Part shown: positions 7,733 through 17,293 of the stretch, one piece after another
Position numbering within the stretch: the first letter of the stretch is position 1
How the letters are laid out: each line of letters opens with the position of its first letter
Source: Paracoccus chinensis
Lineage (GTDB): Bacteria; Pseudomonadota; Alphaproteobacteria; Rhodobacterales; Rhodobacteraceae
Reading direction: 5' to 3'
Assembly: GCF_900102885.1 (NCBI RefSeq)
Contig: NZ_FNGE01000005.1
Coordinates: 1 to 64,000, forward strand
DNA: 64,000 nt
Program-made: the position numbers and the translations under genes
The notes under the pieces: model-generated
Database searches by the model: none
Seen by the model: the letters and a program-made list of their open reading frames with translations, nothing else
Told to the model about the DNA's origin: nothing

Positions 7733-8206
7733 ATGACCGACAACCGCGACACCTTCTGGAAACGCCTCGAAGGCATCAACGCCGGGATGCTGGGCGCCGA
7801 GCCCGACTGGCGGCTGGTGCCCATGTCGCATTACGCCGAGCCGGAAACCGCCACGCTGTGGTTCATCACCGCCGCCGGCACCGACCTGGTCGAAGCTGTG
7901 GAAGGCGGCGCGAAGAAGGCCGTGCATGCGGTGGGCGACGGTGACGGCCAGCTTTACGCCCGGATCGAGGGCAGGCTGGAGCTGTCGAACGACAAGGCCA
8001 AGCTGGACGAGGTCTGGAACGCCGTGGCCTCCAGCTGGTTCGGCAACGACGAACGCGACCCGGACGTCCGCCTGCTCAAGTTCACCATGTCCGAGGCCGA
8101 GGTCTGGACCACCGCCGGACGCATCGGCTTCTTCTACGAGATCGCGAAGTCGAAGATCACCGGCGCCAAGCCCGACACCGGCGACCATTTCACCGTCAGC
8201 TTCTGA
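7733..8206 (+). CDS. Pyridoxamine 5'-phosphate oxidase-like general stress protein
   Basis: The 157-residue product fits the general stress protein 26 group (Pyrid_ox_like), a split-barrel fold that usually binds FMN or FAD. Supporting segments are the N-terminal helix DTFWKRLEGINAGML, the strand ATLWFITAAGTDLVEAV, the GRLELS motif followed by a predicted tetramer helix, and the C-terminal WTTAGRIGFFYEIAKSKITG. The start at 7733 has an excellent TAGGAGG ribosome-binding site; longer in-frame extensions upstream lack one and run through a hairpin region. It is a single gene between two hairpins. Substrate and physiological role are unknown; the family is often induced by stress. Confidence 0.8.
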   Translation: MTDNRDTFWKRLEGINAGMLGAEPDWRLVPMSHYAEPETATLWFITAAGTDLVEAVEGGAKKAVHAVGDGDGQLYARIEGRLELSNDKAKLDEVWNAVASSWFGNDERDPDVRLLKFTMSEAEVWTTAGRIGFFYEIAKSKITGAKPDTGDHFTVSF

Positions 8207-8214
8207 CACCCGCA

Positions 8215-8239
8215 ACGCCCGGCCGTGAAGGCCGGGCGT
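8215..8239. terminator. Shared hairpin between convergent genes
   Basis: A perfect 10-bp stem ACGCCCGGCC / GGCCGGGCGT with a GTGAA loop lies between the convergent genes ending at 8206 and 8246. There is no strong T-run on either side, so termination may be inefficient or factor-assisted. Confidence 0.55.
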
Positions 8240-8245
8240 CGTCGT

Positions 8246-8974
8246 TCAGCCCGCCAGTTCCTCCACCGCCTCGCGGATCATCCGCAACTCGCGAGGCCCG
8301 CTGAAGCGATGGTCGGCGTCCTTGACCAGCGCCAGCCGGATGTCCGGACCCTCGGCATGGGACAGCAGCCGCAGCGCATCCTCCATCGGCACATCCGCAT
8401 CCGCCGTTCCCTGCAGGAACCGCACGGGCATCGGCAACCTGAGCGGTCGCTCGAAGATGCTGCTCTCCGCTCCCTGCTCGAACAGTCGGCGCGAAAAGAC
8501 GTAATCCTCGCCGTATTCGCTTGGCCGCGCGATCCGGCCCTCCGACACCAGCGCCGCCCGGTCCTGATCGGTGAAGCCCGCCTGCATCCGCGCGGTGAAA
8601 TCCGGCGCGGCGGCGATCGTCACCAGCCCCGCCCAGCGTTCCGGCTGTGCGCGTGCCAGCAGCAGCGCCAGCCACCCGCCCAGCGAGGATCCCACCAGCA
8701 CCTGCGGCCCCGGCGCCAGCGCGTCGATCACGTCACGCGCGTCCTCCAGCCAGTCGGCCGGGCCGAACTCCTCCAGCCGCCCCTCGCTGGCACCATGTCC
8801 CGACAGGTCGAAGCGCAGCATGGCGCGGCCCTGATCGCGGCACCAGGCTTCCAGGTCGATGACCTTGGTTCCCCCCATGTCCGACTTGAACCCGTGCAGG
8901 AACACCACGCCAGGCCCCTGCCCTTCCAGCCGCTCATACGCCAGTTGTCGCCCCGATGCGGTCCGGTGAAACAT
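8246..8974 (-). CDS. Alpha/beta hydrolase
   Basis: This 242-residue product is a serine hydrolase. It shows the oxyanion-hole HGF in [11 protein letters not shown], the nucleophile elbow VGSSLGG, an acidic residue in GTADADVP and the catalytic His in DADHRFSG. The [11 protein letters not shown] and [11 protein letters not shown] segments resemble YqiA/ABHD10-type esterases. I start at the ATG at 8974, which has an AAGGAGCGAGGG leader; 13 upstream in-frame codons overlap the dispersed repeat near 9000 and are unlikely to be translated. Cytoplasmic; the substrate cannot be told from sequence. Confidence 0.82.
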   Translation of the reverse strand: MFHRTASGRQLAYERLEGQGPGVVFLHGFKSDMGGTKVIDLEAWCRDQGRAMLRFDLSGHGASEGRLEEFGPADWLEDARDVIDALAPGPQVLVGSSLGGWLALLLARAQPERWAGLVTIAAAPDFTARMQAGFTDQDRAALVSEGRIARPSEYGEDYVFSRRLFEQGAESSIFERPLRLPMPVRFLQGTADADVPMEDALRLLSHAEGPDIRLALVKDADHRFSGPRELRMIREAVEELAG

Positions 8975-8985
8975 CGCCCTCGCTC

Positions 8986-9050
8986 CTTCTTCTTCTTTGC
9001 CCACATATGCCACGGGATCGTCCTATACGACGACGGGGGCGTGAAGCCCC
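8986..9050 (+). repeat. Dispersed intergenic repeat, copy A
   Basis: This copy reads TTCTTCTTTGCCCACATATG, then GGGATCGTC, CTATACGACGAC and GGGGGCGTGAAGCCCC. The order (TTCTTCTT box, ATATccc, GATCGTC/GACGA inverted arms, G-run hairpin) is shared with copies at 15948, 28435 and 60888. It lies between the hydrolase and thrS, overlapping the start of the former's leader. Confidence 0.65.
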
Positions 9051-9166
9051 AGTCCGACCGCGCCACCAAGCGCCGCATTGACACTCCCGCCCTGCCACGC
9101 CACACGGGCCCGCACATAACCCGCAACCGGGCGTTCCGTGGGCGCCAAACCGATTGGGAGGACGCG

Positions 9167-11116
9167 ATGTCCCAGATTTCCCTGACTTTCCCCGATGGCA
9201 GCATCCGCGACTATCCCGCTGGGACCACCGCGGCCGAGGTTGCTGCCTCCATCGCGCCCAGCCTTGCGAAGAACGCCATCAGCGCCAGCTTCGACGGCCG
9301 CCATGTCGATCTCGCCTGGCCCCTGACCGGGAACGGCAGCATCGCCATCAACACGATGAAGGATCAGGCCCCGGCGCTGGAGCTGATCCGCCACGACCTC
9401 GCCCATGTCATGGCGCGCGCGGTGCAGGAGCTCTGGCCCGACGTGAAGGTCACCATCGGCCCGGTCCGCGACTACGGCTGGTTCTACGACTTCGACCGCG
9501 CCGAGCCCTTCACGCCCGACGACCTCGGCGCCATCGAGGCGAAGATGAAGCAGATCATCGCGGCCCGCGAGCCCGTCCGCACCGAGGTCTGGGACCGCGC
9601 CCGCGCCATCGCCTATTACAAGGACCGGGGCGAGCCGTTTAAAGTCGAACTGATCGACCGCATCCCTGAGGGCGAGGACCTGCGGATGTACTGGCACGGC
9701 GACTGGCAGGACCTCTGCCGCGGTCCGCACCTGCAGCACACGGGTCAGCTTCCCGCCGACGCCTTCAAGCTGACCCATGTCGCAGGCGCCTACTGGCTGG
9801 GCGACAACACGCGGCCCATGCTGCAGCGCATCTACGGCGTGGCCTTCCGCAACCGCGACGAGCTCAAGGCCCACATGACCATGCTCGAGGAGGCCGCGAA
9901 GCGCGACCACCGCAAGCTGGGCCGCGAGATGGACCTGTTCCACATGCAGGAGGAAGCGCCGGGCCAGGTCTTCTGGCACCCGAACGGCTGGAACATCTAC
10001 ACGACGCTTCAGGACTATATGCGCCGCCAGCAGAAGCGCGGCGGCTATGTCGAGGTGAACACGCCCCAGGTCGTGAACCGCAAGCTGTGGGAGGCCTCGG
10101 GCCACTGGCAAAACTACCAGGAAAACATGTTCATCGTCGAAGTGGACGAGGAACATGCGCGCGAGAAGACGGTCAACGCGCTCAAGCCCATGAACTGCCC
10201 CTGCCATGTGCAGATCTTCAACGTGGGCCTGAAGTCCTATCGTGACCTGCCGCTGCGAATGGCCGAGTTCGGGTCCTGCAACCGCTATGAACCCTCGGGC
10301 GCGCTGCACGGCATCATGCGCGTGCGCGGCTTCACCCAGGACGACGCGCATATCTTCTGCACCGAGGCCCAGATCGAGCCGGAAACGAAGAAGTTCATCG
10401 AGTTCCTGGCCCGCATCTACGCCGACCTCGGCTTCGACAACTGGACGGTCAAGCTCTCGACGCGCCCTGAAAAGCGCATCGGCTCGGACGAAAGCTGGGA
10501 CCGGGTCGAGGCCGCGCTGGGCAACGCCTGCCGCGCGGCGGGCTACGACTTCGAGGTGCAGGAGGGCGAAGGCGCCTTCTACGGCCCCAAGCTGGAATTC
10601 ACCCTGACCGACGCCATCGGCCGCCAGTGGCAATGCGGCACGCTGCAGGTGGACCCGAACCTGCCCGAGCGGCTGGACGCCGAATACGTGGGCGAGGACG
10701 GCCAGAAACACCGCCCCGTGATGCTGCACCGCGCGGTCCTGGGCAGCTTCGAGCGCTTCATCGGCATGCTGATCGAGAACTACGCGGGCAAGCTGCCGCT
10801 GTGGCTCGCCCCCCGGCAGGTTGTCGTGGCCTCGATCGTCTCGGATGCTGACGACTATGTGCGCGAGGTCGTGGCCGCGCTGACCGCCGCCGGCATCCGG
10901 GCCGAGGCGGACATCCGCAACGAGAAGATCAACTACAAGGTCCGCGAGCATTCCCTGCAGAAGGTGCCCGTCATCATGGCCGTGGGCATGAAGGAGGTGG
11001 CCGAGCGCACCGTCTCGATCCGCCGCCTGGACCGGCAGGGGTCGGAATCGGTGACGCTGGACGCGGCGCTGGAAAGCCTGATGGCCGAGGGTACGCCCCC
11101 GGACCTGCGGGGCTGA
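9167..11116 (+). CDS. thrS: Threonyl-tRNA synthetase
   Basis: ThrRS charges tRNA-Thr and edits mischarged serine. The 649-residue product shows the usual order: TGS domain (about 1-62), the editing SAD domain with H76 and H80 of HDLAH, the class II catalytic domain with zinc ligands in [15 protein letters not shown] and LHRAVLGS, motif 2 around [12 protein letters not shown], and the HGTP anticodon-binding domain (about 545-645). The GGGAGG ribosome-binding site precedes the ATG at 9167. Although the frame is open back to 8225, that upstream part runs antisense to the hydrolase and through repeat A, so it is not coding. No T-box or threonine leader peptide is evident. Confidence 0.97.
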   Translation: MSQISLTFPDGSIRDYPAGTTAAEVAASIAPSLAKNAISASFDGRHVDLAWPLTGNGSIAINTMKDQAPALELIRHDLAHVMARAVQELWPDVKVTIGPVRDYGWFYDFDRAEPFTPDDLGAIEAKMKQIIAAREPVRTEVWDRARAIAYYKDRGEPFKVELIDRIPEGEDLRMYWHGDWQDLCRGPHLQHTGQLPADAFKLTHVAGAYWLGDNTRPMLQRIYGVAFRNRDELKAHMTMLEEAAKRDHRKLGREMDLFHMQEEAPGQVFWHPNGWNIYTTLQDYMRRQQKRGGYVEVNTPQVVNRKLWEASGHWQNYQENMFIVEVDEEHAREKTVNALKPMNCPCHVQIFNVGLKSYRDLPLRMAEFGSCNRYEPSGALHGIMRVRGFTQDDAHIFCTEAQIEPETKKFIEFLARIYADLGFDNWTVKLSTRPEKRIGSDESWDRVEAALGNACRAAGYDFEVQEGEGAFYGPKLEFTLTDAIGRQWQCGTLQVDPNLPERLDAEYVGEDGQKHRPVMLHRAVLGSFERFIGMLIENYAGKLPLWLAPRQVVVASIVSDADDYVREVVAALTAAGIRAEADIRNEKINYKVREHSLQKVPVIMAVGMKEVAERTVSIRRLDRQGSESVTLDAALESLMAEGTPPDLRG

Positions 11117-11324
11117 CCTGCGCGACCGGCGCCGAATTGCCGGAACGTCACGCACGCGTGAGCTTGCCGCGATTCTCCGCTTGCGTTTACGGGCGATTCG
11201 GGCATCCTGACGTCGCGTGAGCATGACTTTCTACCGCGTCCCTTCACGGGGCAGCCGGACTGCGAAAGGGCTGCACGGCCCGGAACGGCAATGACGCCAC
11301 CGGGATACTGAAGGAGAGAAGGTC

Positions 11325-11531
11325 ATGGCGACCGGCACGGTTAAATGGTTCAATGCCACCAAGGGTTACGGCTTCATCGCGCCCGACGATGGCGGCAAGG
11401 ACGTGTTCGTCCATATTTCCGCGGTTGAGCGTGCGGGCCTGACCGGCCTGAACGACAACCAGAAGATCCAGTACGAGCTGCAGTCGGGCCGTGACGGCCG
11501 CGCCTCGGCTTCGGATCTCAAGCTGCTCTGA
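11325..11531 (+). CDS. cspA: Cold-shock domain protein
   Basis: The 68-residue product is a single OB-fold cold-shock domain. RNP1 (KGYGFIAP) and RNP2 (DVFVHISAV) are both intact, and the start [14 protein letters not shown] is typical. Such proteins bind single-stranded RNA and DNA and act as RNA chaperones. A purine-rich GGAGAGAAGG lies before the ATG. The 208-bp gap after thrS and a strong terminator downstream make it a monocistronic unit, with room for a long structured 5' leader as in other csp genes. Which csp paralogue it is cannot be decided here. Confidence 0.93.
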   Translation: MATGTVKWFNATKGYGFIAPDDGGKDVFVHISAVERAGLTGLNDNQKIQYELQSGRDGRASASDLKLL

Positions 11532-11572
11532 TCTCATAGGCGCATCGCGCTCCGTCCGGATGCGCCACTTGG

Positions 11573-11600
11573 CGGCCTGCGGAAACGCAGGCCGTTTTTT
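11573..11600 (+). terminator. Rho-independent terminator of the cold-shock gene
   Basis: A 9-bp stem CGGCCTGCG / CGCAGGCCG with a GAAA tetraloop is followed by six T residues. Confidence 0.9.
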
Positions 11601-11696
11601 CATGCGCGCAGCCCGGCTGTGCGCCGGGGACACAGGCGGCGGATCATGCGCACAAGTGGCTTGCAGCGGCGCGCATCAGGCGGCACTCAGGGCGCC

Positions 11697-13169
11697 ATGC
11701 AGGACTTCAATCTGGCCGAACATGTGCTCGCGGCGGGGCTGGCCTCGCCTGACAAGCTGGCGCTCGCGGTGGTCTCGCCCACCGGCGCCGACCGCTGGTC
11801 CCATGCGCGGCTGCGCGCCGCCGTCCTGGGCACGGCCACGGGGCTGCGGGAACGCGGCCTGACGCCCGGCGACCGTGTGCTGCTGCGGATCGGGAACGAG
11901 CCCGCCTTCCCCGTCGCCTATCTTGCCTGCATCGCGGCCGGGCTGATCCCCGTGCCGACCTCGGCCATGCTGACGGCGCGCGAGGTCACCAAGATCGCGG
12001 GCGAGATCACCCATGCCCTGACCATCGCGGGCGAGGGCATCGACCTGCCCGAAGGCGACCCGGCGCCGGTCATGCCCGTGGCCGAGCTGGCGGAAATGGC
12101 TTCCCTGCCGCCGGCCGAGTTCGACCGCGGGAGTGCCGACCGGCTGGCTTATATCGTCTATACCTCGGGCACCTCGGGGCGCCCGCGCGCGGTCATGCAC
12201 GCGCATCGGGCGATTCTCGCCCGGCAGATGATGTTCGACGGCTGGTACGGGTTGAAGCCCAGCGACCGGCTGCTGCACGCGGGCGCCTTCAACTGGACCT
12301 TCACGCTGGGCACGGGGCTGATGGACCCCTGGACCGCAGGCGCCACCGCGCTGATCCCGGCCGACGGCACGGCGATCGAGCAGATTCCCCTGCTGGCCCG
12401 CCGCAACGGCGCCACGATCATCGCCGGGGCGCCGGGCGTCTTCCGCCGGATGCTGCGCGCCGACTGGGCGCCGCTGCCGGACCTGCGCCACGGGCTGACG
12501 GCGGGCGAAAGGCTCGATCCCGAGTTGCGCCGGGCATGGAAGGACCGCACTGGGACCGAACTGCACGAGGCGATGGGGATGTCGGAATGCTCGACCTTCC
12601 TGTCGGGCTCTCCTGCCCGTCCCGCGCCCGAAGGCTCGGCGGGCTATCCCCAGCCGGGCCGCCGCGTGGCGATCCTGTCGGACGAGGGCGAGCCCCTGCC
12701 CCCCGGTCAGCCCGGTGTGCTGGCCGTTCACCGCAGCGATCCGGGCCTGTTCCTGGGCTATCTCGGCCAGCCCGAGGAAACCGCGGCGAAGTTCCAGGGC
12801 GAATGGTTCCTGACGGGCGACCTGGCGGTGCAGGCCGTGGACGGCGCGATCTCGACCCTGGGCCGCGCCGACGACATGATGAACGCAGGCGGCTTCCGCG
12901 TGGCGCCTGCCGAGGTCGAGGACGTGCTGGTTCCCGTCCCCGGCGCGGGCGACGTGGCCGTGACGGAACTGCCGGTTCCGGGTGCCTCGATCATCGCCGC
13001 TTTCTGGACCGGCCCGGCCACGCCCGAGGCGATGCGCGCGGCGGCGGAAGCGGGCCTTGCCCGCTACAAGCAGCCGCGCGAGTTCATCCCTATCGAGGCC
13101 CTGCCCCGCACGCCCACCGGCAAGATCAACCGGCGGGCCCTGCGCGAGGCGCACAGGAAGGACGCCTGA
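11697..13169 (+). CDS. AMP-dependent acyl-CoA synthetase/ligase
   Basis: This 490-residue member of the ANL superfamily activates a carboxylic acid to acyl-AMP and then acyl-CoA. Visible motifs are the ATP-binding loop YTSGTSGRPRAV, the A5-like AMGMSECS, the GDLAVQ region, the hinge and the C-terminal catalytic lysine in PTGKINRR. Overall architecture and length resemble benzoate-CoA ligase-like or medium-chain acyl-CoA synthetases more than acetyl-CoA synthetase. I start at ATG 11697 (MQDFNLAEHV), since the preceding 26 codons are Arg-rich and lie just after the cold-shock terminator. Substrate is unknown. Confidence 0.82.
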   Translation: MQDFNLAEHVLAAGLASPDKLALAVVSPTGADRWSHARLRAAVLGTATGLRERGLTPGDRVLLRIGNEPAFPVAYLACIAAGLIPVPTSAMLTAREVTKIAGEITHALTIAGEGIDLPEGDPAPVMPVAELAEMASLPPAEFDRGSADRLAYIVYTSGTSGRPRAVMHAHRAILARQMMFDGWYGLKPSDRLLHAGAFNWTFTLGTGLMDPWTAGATALIPADGTAIEQIPLLARRNGATIIAGAPGVFRRMLRADWAPLPDLRHGLTAGERLDPELRRAWKDRTGTELHEAMGMSECSTFLSGSPARPAPEGSAGYPQPGRRVAILSDEGEPLPPGQPGVLAVHRSDPGLFLGYLGQPEETAAKFQGEWFLTGDLAVQAVDGAISTLGRADDMMNAGGFRVAPAEVEDVLVPVPGAGDVAVTELPVPGASIIAAFWTGPATPEAMRAAAEAGLARYKQPREFIPIEALPRTPTGKINRRALREAHRKDA

Positions 13170-13172
13170 CCC

Positions 13173-13526
13173 TCACTGCGGGAAGGTGACGGCGTCCAGC
13201 GGATATTCCATCACCGCCAGCATCGGCTGGTCGCCGTCCTCGGCGAAGGCGAAGACATGCAGCATGTCGTTCTGCAGCACGACGCGGCAGAACCGTCCCT
13301 CGGCGGCCAGCGCCTTGGGACATTCCGGCATGTCGCCGTGTTCGACAGTGGCCTCGAAGATCTCGTAGGTCATCGCCCCCGCGGGCGTCTCACGCGGCTG
13401 GGCAAGGTTGATCGGGGCGGCGACACCGGCGGTTTCGGGACCGGTATCGTATTCGCCGGGGACCGAGGCGAGTGCCGCGCCGCCGGCCACAAGGGCAAGC
13501 GCGGCGGCAAGAAGGGTGCGGGGCAT
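13173..13526 (-). CDS. Small exported protein of unknown function
   Basis: The 117-residue product begins with a clear signal peptide (MPRTLLAAALALVAGGAALA, cleavage near ALA-SV). The mature part has two cysteines (ECPK and FCRV) and alternating strand-like segments, suggesting a small periplasmic beta-rich protein, possibly disulfide-linked. I recognise no family. It converges with the acyl-CoA ligase (three bases apart) and is divergent from nrdJ. Confidence 0.65.
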   Translation of the reverse strand: MPRTLLAAALALVAGGAALASVPGEYDTGPETAGVAAPINLAQPRETPAGAMTYEIFEATVEHGDMPECPKALAAEGRFCRVVLQNDMLHVFAFAEDGDQPMLAVMEYPLDAVTFPQ

Positions 13527-13687
13527 CTGAAGGCTCCATGCAGATCAGGCAAGATGAAGCTGACAGAAATGATCGCCTACTTGCAAGAGAGTTGATCCGC
13601 GCCCCTTCGCCGCAGCCGGTGCTTGCCCGCGTGTCGTGCGGGGTGCATGAGAAACCACCCATGCCCCAAGCCAGACAGGTCGCCCGG

Positions 13688-15922
13688 ATGAACCGCTTCT
13701 CCGCCTCCATCGCCGAACAGATCTGGGACATGAAATACCGGCTGCGCGCGGCCGACGGCACGCCCCTGGACGCCACCGTCGAGGATACCTGGCGCCGCGT
13801 GGCCCGCGACCTCGCCTCGGTCGAGGCCGACCCTGCCGCCTGGGAGGGCCGCTTCCACGCCGCGCTGGAAGATTTCCGCTTCCTGCCCGCGGGCCGGATC
13901 ATGGCGGGCGCGGGCACGGGGCGCTCGGTCACGCTGTTCAATTGCTTCGTCATGGGCACGATCCCCGACAGCATGGGGGGCATCTTCGACGCGCTCAAGG
14001 AAGCCGCGCTGACCATGCAGCAGGGCGGCGGCATCGGCTACGACTTCTCGACCATCCGCCCCAAGGGGGCCGAGGTGAAGGGCGTGGCCGCCGATGCCTC
14101 GGGGCCGCTGTCCTTCATGGATGTCTGGGACGCGATGTGCCGCACGATCATGTCGGCGGGCTCGCGCCGGGGCGCCATGATGGCCACGATGCGCTGCGAC
14201 CACCCCGACATCGAGGATTTCATTGCCGCCAAGCGGGATTCGGCCCGGCTGCGGATGTTCAACCTGTCGGTGCTGGTGACCGACGCCTTCATGGAGGCGC
14301 TTAAGGCCGACGCCGACTGGCCGCTGGTCTTCGGCGGCAAGGTCTATCGCACCATCCGCGCGCGGGACCTATGGGATCGGATCATGCGGGCGACCTATGA
14401 CTATGCCGAGCCGGGCGTGATCTTCATCGACCGCATAAACCGGATGAACAACCTCGGCTATGTCGAGGAAATCTCGGCCACGAACCCCTGCGGCGAACAG
14501 CCCTTGCCGCCCTATGGCGCCTGCCTGCTGGGGTCGATCAACCTCGCACGGCTGGTGCAGGATCCCTTCGGCCCCGAGGCCGCGCTGGACCTCGACGCGC
14601 TCGAGGAACTGGTCACGACTGCCGTGCGGATGATGGACAATGTCGTGGACGCCTCGCGCTTTCCGCTGCCGCAGCAGGCCGCCGAGGCGCAGGCCAAGCG
14701 CCGCATCGGTCTGGGCGTAACGGGTCTTGCCGACGCGCTGATGATGGTCGGCCTGCGCTATGGTGCGCCCGAGGCGGCCGAGGCCACCCGCCAGTGGATG
14801 CACCGTATCGCGCGCGCGGCCTATCTGGCGAGCGTGGGTCTGGCGAAGGAGAAGGGCGCCTTTCCGCTGTTCGACGCCGAGGCCTACCTGTCCTCCGGCT
14901 TCATGCAGAAGATGGACCCCGACGTGCGCGAGGCCGTCCGCGCGCATGGCATCCGCAACGCCCTGCTGACCAGCGTGGCGCCGACCGGCACGATCAGCCT
15001 TTACGCCGGCAACGTGAGTTCCGGCATCGAGCCGGTCTTCGCCCACAGCTACACCCGCAAGGTCCTGCAGAAGGACGGCACCCGCACCGAGGAGGAGGTC
15101 GTCGACTACGCCGCCCGGCTGTGGCGAGACCGCATGGGCGACGCGCCTTTCCCCGACTGGTTCGTGGACGCCCAGACGCTGTCGCCGCTGGACCACGTCG
15201 CCATGCAGGCGGCGGCGCAGGACTGGGTGGACAGCTCGATTTCCAAGACCATCAACTGCCCCGAGGACATTTCCTTCGAGGCCTTCAAGGACGTTTATGT
15301 CGCCGCTTGGGACCAGGGCTGCAAGGGCTGCACCACCTATCGTCCGAACGAAGTCACGGGGTCCGTGCTGTCGGTGGACAAACCTGCCGAGGCGCCCGCC
15401 CCCGCGCTGCTCGACAAGCCGATGGACCGCCCGGTGTCGCTGGTGGGCGCGACCTACAAGCTCAAGTTCCCCGGCAGCGAGCACGCGATCTACATCACGG
15501 TGAACGACATCGAGGAGGGCGGCAGGCGGCGGCCCTTCGAGGTCTTCATCAACTCGAAGAACATGGAGCATTACGCCTGGACCGTCGCGCTGACGCGGAT
15601 GATCTCGGCCGTCTTCCGCCGCGGCGGGGACGTGAGCTTCGTGGTCGAGGAGCTGAAGGCCGTCTTCGACCCCCGTGGCGGCGCCTGGATGGAGGGCCGC
15701 TACGTCCCCTCGATCCTGGCCGCGATCGGCGGCGTAATCGAGCGCCACATGATCGCGATCGGCTTCCTGTCCGGCGAAGGCGCAGGCCTGAAGGCCGACC
15801 CGCAAGCCACGGGCGCACGCGTTCCGGCAGGCCCCTCCTGCCCTGCCTGCGGCACGCCGGGGATGCGGATGATCGAGGGCTGCATGACCTGCCCCAGCTG
15901 CGGCCACTCACGCTGCGGCTGA
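13688..15922 (+). CDS. nrdJ: Adenosylcobalamin-dependent ribonucleotide reductase (class II)
   Basis: NrdJ makes deoxyribonucleotides using coenzyme B12 and works with or without oxygen. The 744-residue product has the N-terminal segment ASIAEQIWDMKYR, a redox cysteine C86 in LFNCFVMG, the active-site loop NPCGEQPLPPYGACLLGSIN and a second barrel region around APTGTISLYAGN. The C-terminal tail holds paired cysteines (CPACG, CMTCPSCG) typical of zinc-binding or electron-shuttling ends. Start at 13688 follows related proteins; an ATG at 13661 in frame would add nine residues. No cobalamin riboswitch or clear NrdR box is seen in the 160-bp leader. Confidence 0.95.
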   Translation: MNRFSASIAEQIWDMKYRLRAADGTPLDATVEDTWRRVARDLASVEADPAAWEGRFHAALEDFRFLPAGRIMAGAGTGRSVTLFNCFVMGTIPDSMGGIFDALKEAALTMQQGGGIGYDFSTIRPKGAEVKGVAADASGPLSFMDVWDAMCRTIMSAGSRRGAMMATMRCDHPDIEDFIAAKRDSARLRMFNLSVLVTDAFMEALKADADWPLVFGGKVYRTIRARDLWDRIMRATYDYAEPGVIFIDRINRMNNLGYVEEISATNPCGEQPLPPYGACLLGSINLARLVQDPFGPEAALDLDALEELVTTAVRMMDNVVDASRFPLPQQAAEAQAKRRIGLGVTGLADALMMVGLRYGAPEAAEATRQWMHRIARAAYLASVGLAKEKGAFPLFDAEAYLSSGFMQKMDPDVREAVRAHGIRNALLTSVAPTGTISLYAGNVSSGIEPVFAHSYTRKVLQKDGTRTEEEVVDYAARLWRDRMGDAPFPDWFVDAQTLSPLDHVAMQAAAQDWVDSSISKTINCPEDISFEAFKDVYVAAWDQGCKGCTTYRPNEVTGSVLSVDKPAEAPAPALLDKPMDRPVSLVGATYKLKFPGSEHAIYITVNDIEEGGRRRPFEVFINSKNMEHYAWTVALTRMISAVFRRGGDVSFVVEELKAVFDPRGGAWMEGRYVPSILAAIGGVIERHMIAIGFLSGEGAGLKADPQATGARVPAGPSCPACGTPGMRMIEGCMTCPSCGHSRCG

Positions 15923-15947
15923 GGCAGCGCCTGCGTCGCCGTTGGAG

Positions 15948-16012
15948 CGGGGGTTTTCCACCTCCCATCGTCGTGTACGACGATCCCCGAGGATACTTGG
16001 GCGAAGAAGAAA
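15948..16012 (-). repeat. Dispersed intergenic repeat, copy B
   Basis: On the minus strand this reads TTCTTCTTCGCCCAAGTATCC, a G-run, GATCGTCGTACACGACGATGGG and then AAAACCCCCGC. It is in the opposite orientation to copies A, E and F and fills most of the gap between nrdJ and fdsD. The ATCGTCGT/ACGACGAT inverted arms are perfect. Confidence 0.65.
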
Positions 16013-16053
16013 GCGCTTGAGGGGCGGGCTTATCTCTCTGCGACTGCCCGCAC

Positions 16054-16332
16054 CTACTCCTGGTGCGAGAGGGGATCGACCGGCTTCACGCCCTCGGTTG
16101 TTTCATGCGGCAGGCGGATGTGGGGGGCGGTGGCCTGGACGATGGGGTCCACGGGCTCGCCCGCGCGCAGCGCGGCCAGCAGGTCCATGCGCATCCGGTA
16201 GGTCCAGAAGTCGTTGATGTGACCCGCCACGGCGATCTCGGGCTGGCCGGGCTGGCTGCGGAAGAAGGCGGCGATCTGGTTCGCCATGCGGATCAGCTTG
16301 TCATGCGGCGAGTGTTCGGAAATTTCGGACAA
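16054..16332 (-). CDS. fdsD: NAD-dependent formate dehydrogenase delta subunit
   Basis: FdsD is the small subunit of the soluble molybdenum formate dehydrogenase, thought to help maturation or stability. The segment HDKLIRMANQIAAFF followed by IAVAGHINDFWTYRMRMDLLA is typical of the family. I start at TTG 16332, four bases beyond the fdhD stop, because a GAGGG lies eight bases upstream. This gives 92 residues. An ATG 60 bases further upstream would be deep inside fdhD. It is the last gene of the fds operon and seems translationally coupled to fdhD. Confidence 0.85.
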   Translation of the reverse strand: MSEISEHSPHDKLIRMANQIAAFFRSQPGQPEIAVAGHINDFWTYRMRMDLLAALRAGEPVDPIVQATAPHIRLPHETTEGVKPVDPLSHQE

Positions 16333-16336
16333 GGCG

Positions 16337-17293
16337 TCAGCCCTCGATGCGCTGGGGATGGGTGTAAAGGTCGAAGGTCTCGCCTCGGGCACGGCCGATC
16401 AGGGTGATCCCCGCCGCCTCGGCCCAGGCGATGGCCAGCCGCGTCGGCGTGCTGGCGCCGATCAGCACCGAGGCGCCGATGCGCGCGGTCTTCTGCACCA
16501 GATCGACCGACAGGCGCGAGGACATGACGATGGCCCCCGCCCTTGCATCTGTCGCTTGGTTCGCCAGCGCCCCGGCGAGCTTGTCGAGCGCGTTGTGGCG
16601 GCCCACGTCCTCTCGCACCACGGCCTGCGCGGGCGACCAGAAGCCTGCCGCGTGGATCGCGGGAGTCTCGCGCCAGCGGCGCTGTCCTTCCGAAAGCGCC
16701 TTCATCGCCCGGCCGACATCCTGCGGCGACAAGCGCGCACCCTCGGCCACCCGCACCACCTGCGGCAGGGCCGCCGCGATGCTGTCCACGCCGCAGAGGC
16801 CGCAGCCCACCGGGCCGACCATGCTGCGCCGCCGCTCGGCCAGCCCCGAGGCGAGGCCCGGCCGCAACCACAGCCGCGCCTCATAGGCGGGGACGCCCGG
16901 CAGTTGCGCGGGCGGCCGGACCTGCGCGATCTCGCGGTCGGTCACATCGGCGGGCGAGGCGATCAGCCCCTCGGTCAGGGCGAAGCCCAGCGCCAAATCG
17001 GCCAAGTCGTGCGGGGTCGCCATCAGGACCGCCTGGCTGGTGCCGTCGATAACGATGGCAACGGCGGCTTCCTCGGGGGCGGCAGGTGCCTCCGCCTGAA
17101 CCCATCCGCTGCCCGACCAGCGCCAAGGCATGGTGACGGGGTCGGCCGCGCGAGGGATTCCCCCGCGCGGCCCCGCGTCCTCGGATGCAGCCGCCGTGCC
17201 GTCCTGGGACGGCGATGCCTCACCCGGCGGCATTGCATCCGAATCCTTGTGCCGAAGGGGCGAGTGCCCCGCGGCCAAAGCACGCTCGCTCAT
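16337..17293 (-). CDS. fdhD: Formate dehydrogenase accessory sulfurtransferase
   Basis: FdhD passes sulfur from the IscS desulfurase to the molybdenum cofactor before its insertion into formate dehydrogenase. The 318-residue product shows the conserved CGLCGVDS loop whose cysteines accept sulfur, plus the RREDVGRHNALDK-like segment (VREDVGRHNALDKLAG) and SSRLSVDLVQK typical of the family. The first 60 residues are variable. The ATG at 17293 overlaps the fdsA stop codon as ATGA, which fixes the start and indicates coupling. Its place inside the operon fits co-production with its only known kind of client. Confidence 0.95.
   Translation of the reverse strand: MSERALAAGHSPLRHKDSDAMPPGEASPSQDGTAAASEDAGPRGGIPRAADPVTMPWRWSGSGWVQAEAPAAPEEAAVAIVIDGTSQAVLMATPHDLADLALGFALTEGLIASPADVTDREIAQVRPPAQLPGVPAYEARLWLRPGLASGLAERRRSMVGPVGCGLCGVDSIAAALPQVVRVAEGARLSPQDVGRAMKALSEGQRRWRETPAIHAAGFWSPAQAVVREDVGRHNALDKLAGALANQATDARAGAIVMSSRLSVDLVQKTARIGASVLIGASTPTRLAIAWAEAAGITLIGRARGETFDLYTHPQRIEG

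Noticed and set aside
8225..9166. N-terminal extension of thrS to a 963-residue protein
   Set aside because: The extension lies antisense to the hydrolase gene and through a non-coding repeat, and ThrRS of normal length begins at 9167 with a good ribosome-binding site.
9828..9845. TGCTGCA-containing sequences inside thrS, fdsA and other genes as further PhaR sites
   Set aside because: They lie within conserved codons, lack the second arm and have no promoter near.
9023..11224. Open frame of 733 codons antisense to thrS
   Set aside because: All catalytic motifs are on the plus strand; the antisense frame also crosses the intergenic repeat and csp leader.
13527..13687. Possible cobalamin riboswitch in front of the B12-dependent nrdJ
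   Set aside because: The leader has no B12-box-like GCCACTG element or multi-stem fold, and B12-dependent reductases are not normally repressed by B12.
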